Source: Nitrospina sp.
GTDB taxonomy: Bacteria > Nitrospinota > Nitrospinia > Nitrospinales > VA-1
DNA length: 6,697 nt
Reading direction: 5' to 3'
Assembly: GCA_018665625.1 (NCBI GenBank)
Contig: JABJCF010000246.1
Location: 1 to 6,697, forward strand
Part shown: positions 1 through 5,378 of the stretch, one piece after another
How the letters are laid out: every line of letters begins with the position of its first letter
How positions within the stretch are numbered: position 1 is the first letter of the stretch
Position numbers and translations under genes: made by a program
The notes under the pieces: generated by a model
Database searches by the model: none
Told to the model about the DNA's origin: nothing
The model's input: only the letters and a program-made list of their open reading frames with translations

Positions 1-288
1 ACCACTTGCCAAATAAACTACGAATCTGGCATCAAACCCTTCCAAATAGATTATCCGATTCAGCCAACTGGCTATAAAAGAACCTTCGTAAACCGGAGCC
101 TGCCTTAAATATTCTTCCAGAATAGTCAACGGGCATGGCAACCCCAAAACCATTAGCACAGCAACAAAGACTAACGAGGAAAAGTGAATGATTCGGAAAA
201 GACGGTGGTTATATTTAAGACCCACCGGGAATCCAAATATAACAAATAAGATAATGAGAAAATGAAGGATAAGGACTAGTTCAATCAT
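1..288 (-). CDS. DUF2784 family membrane protein (3' end cut by window edge)
   Basis: Reading the minus strand from ATG at 288 gives 96 open codons to base 1 with no stop. Two hydrophobic segments are visible, about residues 3-24 and 33-51, followed by CPLTILEEYLRQ (52-63), a Y-x-G-S-F block (67-71) and a W-L-N-R-I-I-Y stretch. The Cys-Pro-Leu-Thr plus E-x-x-L-R pattern after the second helix is how I recognise DUF2784, a small inner-membrane family of unknown function with about four helices and usually 120-130 residues; roughly 25-35 residues and the last helix should lie outside the window. A GGGGG run two bases before ATG is a poor ribosome site, so translation may depend on the upstream gene; a TTG three codons upstream is an alternative start. 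It lies 90 bases downstream of the cyclic-nucleotide-binding gene on the same strand. Family assignment is from memory of the motif. Confidence 0.75.
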   Translation of the reverse strand, partial: MIELVLILHFLIILFVIFGFPVGLKYNHRLFRIIHFSSLVFVAVLMVLGLPCPLTILEEYLRQAPVYEGSFIASWLNRIIYLEGFDARFVVYLASG

Positions 289-323
289 ATCCCCCAAATT
301 ATATGCGAAGGGGTAAGCAACAC

Positions 324-341
324 TCGAGATAAATTTCTCGA
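324..341 (-). repeat. Short inverted repeat between the CNB and DUF2784 genes
   Basis: Bases 324-329 (TCGAGA) pair with 336-341 (TCTCGA) around a six-base AT-rich loop. It lies in the 90-base gap before the DUF2784 gene. On the minus strand it is not followed by a T run, so it does not look like an intrinsic terminator. It could be an RNA processing or regulatory hairpin, or chance in AT-rich DNA. Confidence 0.3.
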
Positions 342-378
342 AACGCACGGACCAAGGAAGAAGAAAATCGAATATTAG

Positions 379-837
379 TCAGGCTTTCTTCAACTGCAGT
401 TTTCGTCTTGAAAACACGGTTTTCATACTTTCCCTAAAAAGCGCATTTTTGCTAATCAAAGAAGTAAAACTAGGTTTTAATAAAACAAAACATGTTGTAT
501 CTGATTTCGCGGTTACGGTTGCTGTTCGCTTGGAGTTTGAAACCAGAACGCTTTCACCAAAAAAATCTCCCGGTCCTAATGCAGCCACTTTCTTTTCCCT
601 GAAAAAAAATTTTTTCACCGAAACTTCCACCTCACCCTCTTGAACTATGAAGAAAAGATTCGCAGATTCGCCCTGATTAACCAGTGTCGTTCCTTCTTTA
701 AATTCGTAGGCCTTCATCTGCGCAACGATTTGCATTAGCTCTTTATCCGAAAGAACAGAGAACGCCTGAATCCCTCCCATTTTTGCTAGAAACCAGTTTA
801 AATCGTCTTTGATTATTGCTTTTGCATGGATTGTCAT
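379..837 (-). CDS. Stand-alone cyclic-nucleotide-binding domain protein (cNMP/CNB fold)
   Basis: A 152-residue soluble protein made almost entirely of one CNB domain. After an N-terminal helical part (about 10-45) comes the beta-roll (about 46-120), with G-x-x-L-V-x-Q-G-E-x-A (49-59), the V-x-E-G-E-V-E-V strand (65-72), and a phosphate-binding cassette starting F-G-E (93-95) and ending K-R-T-A-T-V (103-108). Arg104 and Glu95 sit where the nucleotide phosphate and ribose contacts lie in cAMP-binding members, so ligand binding is plausible. There is no helix-turn-helix after the domain, so this is not a complete CRP/FNR regulator; it more likely acts as a regulatory subunit or sensor for a partner. 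I chose ATG at 837 because AAAGGTG precedes it. The frame stays open upstream to a TTG at 906, giving 23 extra residues that look like translated leader. The DUF2784 gene follows 90 bases downstream. Confidence 0.85.
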   Translation of the reverse strand: MTIHAKAIIKDDLNWFLAKMGGIQAFSVLSDKELMQIVAQMKAYEFKEGTTLVNQGESANLFFIVQEGEVEVSVKKFFFREKKVAALGPGDFFGESVLVSNSKRTATVTAKSDTTCFVLLKPSFTSLISKNALFRESMKTVFSRRKLQLKKA

Positions 838-841
838 GTTG

Positions 842-848
842 CACCTTT
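842..848 (-). promoter_or_regulatory. Ribosome binding site deciding the CNB protein start
   Basis: On the minus strand AAAGGTG is followed by CAAC and then ATG at 837. The AAGG core is six bases from the start codon, a normal Shine-Dalgarno distance. No comparable site precedes the upstream TTG at 906, which argues for the shorter 152-residue protein. Confidence 0.6.
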
Positions 849-885
849 GGATGGAAATTGATAAAAGATTTTTATTCTGGAGGGG

Positions 886-900
886 GCGGAGAATCTCCGC
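886..900. promoter_or_regulatory. Perfect 15-base GC-rich palindrome upstream of the CNB gene (possible operator)
   Basis: GCGGAGA (886-892) and TCTCCGC (894-900) are perfect reverse complements around one central base. The site lies 49-63 bases upstream of the CNB start codon in otherwise AT-rich DNA. Neither strand has a T run after it, so it is not an intrinsic terminator. It does not match the CRP/FNR half-site pattern. A dimeric repressor site or a leader hairpin are the likely explanations. Confidence 0.4.
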
Positions 901-966
901 AAACAACTTATAAATTATTAGAGCAATTTATATGCCAATTAGACTTGCAAGGTTAAAGAGAAGGAA

Positions 967-989
967 AAACAATTGAAAAAACATTGTTT
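967..989. repeat. Inverted repeat, 7-base arms, in the divergent region
   Basis: AAACAAT (967-973) and ATTGTTT (983-989) are reverse complements with a nine-base A-rich spacer. All pairs but one per arm are A-T, so the hairpin would be weak. Its role, if any, would be protein binding rather than RNA structure. Confidence 0.3.
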
Positions 990-1030
990 ATTTAACAGCC
1001 GATTAAAAATAAGCCACAATCGATAAGATT

Positions 1031-1076
1031 ACAGGTTATAAAATATTTTACATGGTGTATGTTTTTTTTAACCTGT
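1031..1076. repeat. Inverted repeat, 8-base arms, around an AT palindrome
   Basis: ACAGGTTA (1031-1038) and TAACCTGT (1069-1076) are perfect reverse complements separated by 30 bases. The spacer holds the 12-base palindrome TAAAATATTTTA (1039-1050) and a run of eight T (1062-1069, the last T belonging to the right arm). It lies about 90-130 bases upstream of the chosen Sel1 start, a reasonable place for a promoter with flanking binding sites. Confidence 0.35.
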
Positions 1077-1163
1077 CACTTTTATTGTTCACCCTTATTA
1101 TTGAAGACATTTGTTAACGGGTGTAGCATAAGCCCATTAATTTTTAATTTATATATCAATCCA

Positions 1164-1844
1164 ATGAATTTTGAAGAATCAAAACAATTAGCCGAGGAGG
1201 GTACGGCGGAAGCGCAGTACAATCTCGCTCTTATGTACAGTCTTGGCCGAGAAACTCCCAAAGACGATCAGGCAGCAATCAAATGGTACCGTCTTGCAGC
1301 CGAACAGGGTTTCGCCGAAGCACAAACCAACCTCGGACTAATGTATGGCAAAGGCCAGGGGGTCGAGCAAAACTTTTCTGAAGCCGTTAAATGGTACCGC
1401 CTCGCCGCCGAACAGGGATTGGCTCAAGCACAACACAACCTCGGTGTAATGTATGGAAGGGGACAGGGTGTTGCAAAAGATTTTCTCGAAGCGGTCTGGT
1501 GGTTCAAGCAGGCTGCTGAACAGGAATATGGTCAAGCGCAATACAATCTTGGCTTGATGTGCAGTCGGGGCGAAGGAGTTCCCCAAGATGATAAGGAGGC
1601 TGTGAAATGGTACCGGTTATCGGCTGAGAATAGAATTTCAGGAGCGCAGTCAAATCTTGGCCTGATGTACGAGAAAGGTATGGGGGTGGAGCAAGATTTT
1701 ATTGAAGCTCATAAATGGTTCAATATTGCCGGAGTCAACGGCAACCCCACCGGCAAAAAAAACGCCGACATTATCGAGAAAAAAATGCAGCCGGGCCAGA
1801 TCATCACCGCCATTGGCCTCGCACGCGAATGGCTGGAAAAGTAA
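1164..1844 (+). CDS. Sel1-like repeat protein (tetratricopeptide-type solenoid)
   Basis: A 226-residue protein built from five consecutive 36-residue Sel1 units at 13-48, 49-84, 85-120, 121-156 and 157-192. Each follows the pattern A-x-A-Q-x-N-L-G-L-M-Y-x-x-G-x-G-V-x-x-D-x-x-E-A-x-K-W-Y-x-x-A-A-E-x. A C-terminal helix follows (193-226) with the usual M-x-P-x-Q-I ... L-A-R-E-W ending, so the protein looks complete. Sel1 solenoids bind other proteins; the partner cannot be told from sequence. I chose ATG at 1164 because the first unit starts 12 residues later. The frame is open back to ATG 1059, but the extra 35 residues have a Cys-rich, irregular composition and no clear signal peptide. Neither start has a good Shine-Dalgarno site. 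The protein is therefore probably cytoplasmic. Unit four has Cys in place of the Tyr of L-M-Y. Confidence 0.88.
   Translation: MNFEESKQLAEEGTAEAQYNLALMYSLGRETPKDDQAAIKWYRLAAEQGFAEAQTNLGLMYGKGQGVEQNFSEAVKWYRLAAEQGLAQAQHNLGVMYGRGQGVAKDFLEAVWWFKQAAEQEYGQAQYNLGLMCSRGEGVPQDDKEAVKWYRLSAENRISGAQSNLGLMYEKGMGVEQDFIEAHKWFNIAGVNGNPTGKKNADIIEKKMQPGQIITAIGLAREWLEK
1200..1739 (+). repeat. Five tandem 108-base coding units (Sel1 repeats)
   Basis: The units start at 1200, 1308, 1416, 1524 and 1632, each exactly 108 bases. Units one, two and four share an AAATGGTACCG core at the DNA level; other positions have drifted to about the level expected for old protein repeats. There is no sign of recent copy-number change. 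Confidence 0.8.
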
Positions 1845-1901
1845 AGTACTCTAACTTAATACAACATCCACCAAATAAAATTTTCTCGATTTTTTTATTA
1901 A

Positions 1902-2345
1902 TTATCTTTGCGCAATGAATTTGTCTAATGCGTTTGCAAATTTGAACTTTTCTTTCTGGCCGAATCCACTGGGGCCTCCCGTCTCGACACCGCTACCGCG
2001 TAACTCATCCATAAAATTTCGCATGCTCAACACCTGCCCGATATTATTTTTATCGTACACCGTTCCACGTGGGTCTAGAGCCTGAGCGCCTTTTTCGACC
2101 ACGCGTGCTGCGAGAGGAATGTCTGCGGTGATGATTAAATCACCGGCTTCGCATAAATTGGCGATTTCATCATCGGCGATATCTGCTCCTGAACCCACTT
2201 GCAGTAGTTGCAGAAAAGGCGAATCGGGCAAGCGTAACGGAGAATTGGCAACCAACGTCACGGATATTTCTGTTCTCTCCGCCACACGATATAAAATTTC
2301 TTTGACCGCTTTAGGACAAGCGTCGGCATCCACCCAGATTTTCAT
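1902..2345 (-). CDS. yaiI: YaiI/YqxD family protein (UPF0178, DUF188)
   Basis: At 147 residues this is full length for UPF0178 (E. coli YaiI is about 150). The N-terminal hallmark W-V-D-A-D-A-C-P is at residues 4-11. Other family blocks are A-D-D-E-I (57-61), L-I-I-T-A-D-I-P-L-A (69-78), A-L-D-P-R-G (88-93), N-I-G (100-102), R-N-F-M-D-E-L-R (108-115), G-G-P (123-125) and F-A-N-A-L-D (136-141). The fold resembles a PIN-type nuclease with clustered Asp residues, but the molecular role is not established as far as I know. No signal peptide, so cytoplasmic. The start at 2345 gives the hallmark four residues in; no Shine-Dalgarno precedes it. It is convergent with the Sel1 gene and downstream of the YHYH gene, with its own likely promoter at 2376-2404. 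Nothing ties it functionally to its neighbours. Confidence 0.93.
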   Translation of the reverse strand: MKIWVDADACPKAVKEILYRVAERTEISVTLVANSPLRLPDSPFLQLLQVGSGADIADDEIANLCEAGDLIITADIPLAARVVEKGAQALDPRGTVYDKNNIGQVLSMRNFMDELRGSGVETGGPSGFGQKEKFKFANALDKFIAQR

Positions 2346-2375
2346 TTTTTGTCGTATAGATTAAATAAAGGGAAG

Positions 2376-2404
2376 ATTATAACGCACCCTCCCGGAGACT
2401 TGAA
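2376..2404 (-). promoter_or_regulatory. Probable sigma-70-type promoter of yaiI
   Basis: On the minus strand a perfect TATAAT (2376-2381) lies 17 bases after TTCAAG (2399-2404), a weak match to the -35 box. Transcription would start near 2369, about 24 bases before the yaiI ATG. The spacer holds a small CTCC-C-GGAG palindrome (2389-2397) that might be a binding site. The -10 box and its position are good; the -35 box is poor. Confidence 0.45.
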
Positions 2405-2456
2405 AAAAACTCATTCTAGAAGTACAAAAACAATAGTATGGCAAATTCAGAATCGG

Positions 2457-2483
2457 AAAATTATCTCCGGCGATTCGCCGGAG
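2457..2483 (-). terminator. Hairpin across the YHYH stop codon, probable intrinsic terminator
   Basis: Bases 2465-2473 and 2475-2483 form a perfect nine-base GC-rich inverted repeat around one central base; as RNA it would fold with a short loop and a shorter stem. On the minus strand it covers the last six codons of the YHYH gene and is followed, after the TAA, by TTTT (2457-2460). The T run is short, so termination may be partial. Confidence 0.5.
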
Positions 2484-3312
2484 GTCTGTGGTTTTGCAAG
2501 GCTTGTTGGCATTGAGCGCTAAATTTATTTTTGTTACGCTTCATGCATTGCATCATCTCGCGGCTGGGAGGCATGTTCGGACAATATCTTTGCCGGTCCG
2601 TTTCGCAGTATTGGCGCATAGAGTCCCCGCCCCTTCTACCTTTCCTTTCATTTCCCGGCCCGGTGCCCTGCTGACGACGGTCGTAGTTGGCTAATGCCGG
2701 TGTTCCTCGATAACAACCCAGCACAAATGGGAATCCTTGGGTAGTGTGGTAATGATAACCTCGACTATTGTCCGCATGGCCGTTGCATTGGTCCAGGTCT
2801 GTTGGGGGGCGCCCTCTTTCGCCCTGAAGACCATAAATTTTGAATCCATCGAAGGCGTAACCGATCACCGGTGAATGCTGGCTGGGAGGATCTTGATGCA
2901 CACACCCTGGGGTGCAGTGGTAGTGATAAACCCCCGAAGGGGCGGGGTGTCCACGGCAAGAGTCGAGTCCGTGGTTTTCCAACGCGATTTTTCCCTCTCG
3001 GTCTTCGGGACCAAAGAAAACCACGCCGTTAATAGCAACCGCGATTGGCCCACGTGATGGAACCGGGGTTGTGCGTGATGCTATCTGAGGATATCGGGGT
3101 ATCTGGAAATTAAAATTTTGTTTGGTCGGACGGTTGGGGTTTACTCTTTCCCATTTATGGTCGGGGTAGCCGGTGGTTGAAACATTCAGAGTTTCTACTG
3201 TTACCTGAACTCGTACCTGCGGATTGGTGAAATGATGCTGTTGCGCTTCAGAGGAAGAAGCTATTGCCAAAAGGAAACTGCCCCACACCCAATATTTTCT
3301 TTTAAGAATCAT
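2461..3312 (-). CDS. Exported YHYH-domain protein with C-terminal Cys-rich (GLG1-type) repeat
   Basis: A 283-residue secreted or periplasmic protein. Residues 1-23 are a Sec signal peptide (Lys/Arg start, hydrophobic core 8-18, likely cut after S-E-A before Gln24). The YHYH domain covers about 85-205. It has A-I-N-G-V-V-F-F-G-P (93-102), D-S-C-R-G-H-P (117-123), a first YHYH at 129-132 inside a C-x4-C frame (Cys133, Cys137), I-G-Y-A-F-D-G-F-x-I-Y-G (150-161), C-N-G-H (176-179), a second YHYH at 186-189 and L-G-C-Y-R-G (198-203). The family has no proven function; the clustered His, Tyr and Cys suggest metal binding (inference). After a basic Gly/Arg linker (210-232), residues 236-271 carry four Cys in the pattern C-x7-C-x11-C-x11-C with D-x-x-x-Y-C-P, like the Cys-rich GLG1 repeat. 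The tail from Cys236 may be disulfide-bonded. Ribosome site weak; a terminator lies just upstream. Confidence 0.85.
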   Translation of the reverse strand: MILKRKYWVWGSFLLAIASSSEAQQHHFTNPQVRVQVTVETLNVSTTGYPDHKWERVNPNRPTKQNFNFQIPRYPQIASRTTPVPSRGPIAVAINGVVFFGPEDREGKIALENHGLDSCRGHPAPSGVYHYHCTPGCVHQDPPSQHSPVIGYAFDGFKIYGLQGERGRPPTDLDQCNGHADNSRGYHYHTTQGFPFVLGCYRGTPALANYDRRQQGTGPGNERKGRRGGDSMRQYCETDRQRYCPNMPPSREMMQCMKRNKNKFSAQCQQALQNHRPPANRRR

Positions 3313-3349
3313 TAAACCAGTTTCTCAAAAAATAAAGGGAAGGTCATCC

Positions 3350-3378
3350 AAAAAATATGCCCCCAAAATGGGGGCATA
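3350..3378 (-). terminator. Strong intrinsic terminator after the YVTN propeller gene
   Basis: On the minus strand TATGCCCCC (3370-3378) pairs with GGGGGCATA (3356-3364) over a five-base loop, giving a perfect nine-base stem, then an unbroken run of six T (3350-3355). It starts 22 bases after the YVTN stop codon. The plus strand has no T run after the stem, so it works in one direction only. Only 37 bases separate the T run from the YHYH start codon. Confidence 0.9.
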
Positions 3379-3399
3379 AATGTAAATTTGCTAAACCGG

Positions 3400-4383
3400 C
3401 TAGTGGTCGCGGTAGGCAACACCATGGGTTTCGCCATCGGTGTCAATCTTTGTGATAATGCTTAAGTCGGCAGCAGAAACCACTGCCATTTTATTCTCAT
3501 CACGAAGAGCTACATAAACCGTTTTACCGTCAGAACTGATCGCCATCATATCGGGGCGTTGGCCCATAGGAGAAGTTTTAGTGATCTTTCGACTGGCAGT
3601 ATCAATCATTGCTATCTGGTTCAGTTTTCTTTGCCCGACATAAACTGTTTTTCCATCGGGGCTGTGCACCAACCCATGCGGCTCACCGGGGACGTCAATG
3701 GCTGCCATAACAGCTCCATGATCAGGGCTCATCAAAAGCAGCCTGTTATCTGCCGGAGCCGTAACCCAAAAATGTTTCCAATTTTGGGTTGGTTTGATTG
3801 CCATCGCACCTTTTGCTCCCTTCCAAGTCTCAATAATTTTACGGGATTTTACGTCTATCACTGAAATGTTTGCTGCGCCGGCATTGACAACATACAGGGT
3901 GTTACCATCCCGAGAAAAAATAGCGGTGATGGCTTTTTTGTCTGTAACCATCGTGTCTAAAGCTTTTTTAGATGCGACATCAATGAAGGTAATATTGCCC
4001 GCGCCTACATTACAAGAAACGGCGAGCTTGCCATCAGGAGAGACAGCAACGTCGTGGGCTTTTGTGTCTGCCACCACATCGGCTAATACTTCTTTTGTGC
4101 TGGTGTCAATAATAGTAATACTTTTTGTTCCGAGGTTAGCGATGAAACCAAGCTTGCCGTCTGGACTGAAAGTTACATTATGCGCCCCAGCCCCAGTTGG
4201 TATTGTTTTAACAACCTTGTTGGAATCGGTATCTATAACCTGAACATTAGCGCCTTTCATATTGGCGACCCAAACTTCACCTGCGTAACTTTGTGCTCCG
4301 GAAAAGAAAACTATGGAAAAGGTAAATAGGAACCATGATTGCAACTGTTGCGACTTTCTCAATCTTTTGCTGGTCGGTTTCAT
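3400..4383 (-). CDS. Exported YVTN-family seven-bladed beta-propeller protein
   Basis: A 327-residue protein with a twin-basic start and a hydrophobic signal segment (about 16-30), likely cut after Q-S-Y-A (Ala34) to give a periplasmic protein. The rest is seven blades of about 42 residues, starting near 37, 79, 121, 163, 205, 247 and 289. Typical marks are V-I-D-T/I-I-D-T strands (49-52, 91-94), S-P-D-G-K loops (74-78, 115-119, 241-245) and Y-V-x-N/Y-V-A-type strands (164-167, 290-292). Blade five lacks a normal loop, as often occurs. There is no CxxCH, so it is not a cytochrome d1-like or heme protein by itself. YVTN propellers usually act as binding scaffolds in periplasm or surface layers; the ligand is unknown. 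Start at 4383 is supported by GGAGAG five bases before ATG. A strong terminator follows, then the YHYH gene on the same strand. Confidence 0.9.
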   Translation of the reverse strand: MKPTSKRLRKSQQLQSWFLFTFSIVFFSGAQSYAGEVWVANMKGANVQVIDTDSNKVVKTIPTGAGAHNVTFSPDGKLGFIANLGTKSITIIDTSTKEVLADVVADTKAHDVAVSPDGKLAVSCNVGAGNITFIDVASKKALDTMVTDKKAITAIFSRDGNTLYVVNAGAANISVIDVKSRKIIETWKGAKGAMAIKPTQNWKHFWVTAPADNRLLLMSPDHGAVMAAIDVPGEPHGLVHSPDGKTVYVGQRKLNQIAMIDTASRKITKTSPMGQRPDMMAISSDGKTVYVALRDENKMAVVSAADLSIITKIDTDGETHGVAYRDH

Positions 4384-4613
4384 GCGATCTCTCCACTTAT
4401 TTATTGAATGGATAATTTATATATTTCTCAGCGTTATGCCTGGCACCGGAAAAACTTGCTAATATGTTTTCGAGCTTATTAGGTTAGAGGTATCGAAAAG
4501 CAAATAGGGTTCAAAATCTCTGCTTTAAAAATGATGAGAATCTACCTAAAAAAACCTATACCATCATTAAATTGAAGGGTATAACAATAATCTCAAAGAC
4601 TTATTTGCAGCCA
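4384..4613. other. Divergent intergenic region between the YVTN and FkbM genes
   Basis: These 230 AT-rich bases must carry the promoters of both genes. The only structures I see are AATGATG (4530-4536) paired at a distance with CATCATT (4562-4568), and a sigma-54-like string at 4441-4460 with the wrong spacing. No frame of useful length with family resemblance is present. The YVTN ribosome site GGAGAG is at 4389-4394 on the minus strand. Confidence 0.5.
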
Positions 4614-5375
4614 ATGAATAAAAGACCCTTAGGAAAAATATTAAGAGTATTCTTCAAAAAACCTTTCTATATCGCTTTTTTGAATATTTTTAGATACTTT
4701 GAAAAACCGATAGACGTTTTGCGACGTTATCTTTTGTGGAAAGGAACCTATCCCACTAAGCTCAAAGTAAAGACCCCATTGGGAAAACAGGAAGTCAGTC
4801 TTTTTTCATTTCACGATACGATAACCCTGGTGGAATGTTTTGCGAAATTAGATTATCAAGCGAAAAAAAATATCTCATGTGTGGTAGATTTTGGCTCAAA
4901 TATTGGCATCAGCGCGAGTTATTTTTTGACACGCAATAATAATGTTAAGGTCTATTTATTTGAACCGCTTCCAGAAAACATTGAGAAATTAAAAGCAAAC
5001 CTGAAGGGTTTTGAAAAAAGGTACGTATTGAATGATGTCGCAGTGGGCTTGGAAAATGGACACGCCAATTTTGGTTTCGAGTCCACAGGGAGGTACGGTG
5101 GACTTGGGAGGGAGCTTCCACAAACGATTCAAGTACAGGTCCGCAAGGCGGAAGAAGTTATTGCAGACGTTCTCAAAAATGAAGGGCGTATTGATATACT
5201 GAAAATTGATGTCGAAGGATTGGAAACCGCACTCATTGAAAACTTATCCCCCGATAGTTTAAAAAAAATCGACCATATTTACGCAGAAACTATTTACAAC
5301 AAAAACTTGCCAGGTTTTGAAAAAGAACAATATGGCGATGTAGTTCGCTTCCGAAAGACTTTCAACGCGCCTTGA
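4614..5375 (+). CDS. FkbM family SAM-dependent methyltransferase
   Basis: A 253-residue Rossmann-fold methyltransferase. The N-terminal part (1-75) is basic and aromatic, perhaps membrane- or partner-contacting. Motif I is V-V-D-F-G-S-N-I-G (90-98), the SAM-binding loop. The acidic end of the second strand is F-E-P (116-118) followed by P-E-N-I, as in FkbM proteins. N-D-V-A-V-G (140-145) forms the next strand, and I-L-K-I-D-V-E-G-L-E (195-204) is the FkbM signature. These enzymes usually O-methylate sugars, lipids or polyketide-type products; the substrate here is unknown. No glycosyltransferase or polysaccharide gene is visible nearby. I chose ATG at 4614; TTG at 4572 in the same frame would add 14 residues, and neither has a good ribosome site. 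The 5' part is much more AT-rich than the YHYH gene. Its stop lies three bases from the convergent CBS gene stop. Confidence 0.85.
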   Translation: MNKRPLGKILRVFFKKPFYIAFLNIFRYFEKPIDVLRRYLLWKGTYPTKLKVKTPLGKQEVSLFSFHDTITLVECFAKLDYQAKKNISCVVDFGSNIGISASYFLTRNNNVKVYLFEPLPENIEKLKANLKGFEKRYVLNDVAVGLENGHANFGFESTGRYGGLGRELPQTIQVQVRKAEEVIADVLKNEGRIDILKIDVEGLETALIENLSPDSLKKIDHIYAETIYNKNLPGFEKEQYGDVVRFRKTFNAP

Positions 5376-5378
5376 AAA

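Larger units (their letters stand above)
838..1163. other. Divergent intergenic region, AT-rich, with three inverted repeats
   Basis: These 326 bases separate the divergently transcribed CNB and Sel1 genes and should carry both promoters. I see no convincing protein frame. Three inverted repeats stand out: 886-900, 967-989 and 1031-1076. A 12-base AT palindrome (1039-1050) sits inside the third. I could not place a clear -35/-10 pair at normal spacing for either gene. The in-frame ATG at 1059 lies in the loop of the third repeat. Confidence 0.6.

Noticed and set aside
334..341. TTTCTCGA, which recurs at 1882-1889 and 5782-5789, three times in gaps between genes
   Set aside because: The same string also occurs inside the Sel1 gene near 1482, spacing and context differ, and an eight-base AT-rich string is too short to call a motif from one window.
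379..906. CNB protein starting at TTG 906 with 23 extra residues
   Set aside because: The extra residues cover the 886-900 palindrome and the AAAGGTG ribosome site, which fits a leader region better than coding sequence.
1338..1586. Open frame on the minus strand inside the Sel1 gene
   Set aside because: It is an antisense shadow of the repeat units with no family resemblance or ribosome site.
1881..1897. T-rich run between the convergent Sel1 and yaiI genes as a terminator
   Set aside because: A run of seven to eight T is present but no GC-containing stem precedes it, so an intrinsic terminator is not supported.
3794..4243. 149-codon plus-strand open frame opposite the YVTN gene
   Set aside because: It mirrors the repeated blades on the other strand; low-complexity hydrophobic composition and no family features.
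4441..4460. TGGCACC followed by TTGCT upstream of the FkbM gene, like a sigma-54 promoter
   Set aside because: The GG and GC pairs are 16 bases apart, whereas sigma-54 sites need about 12; a four-base excess is not tolerated.
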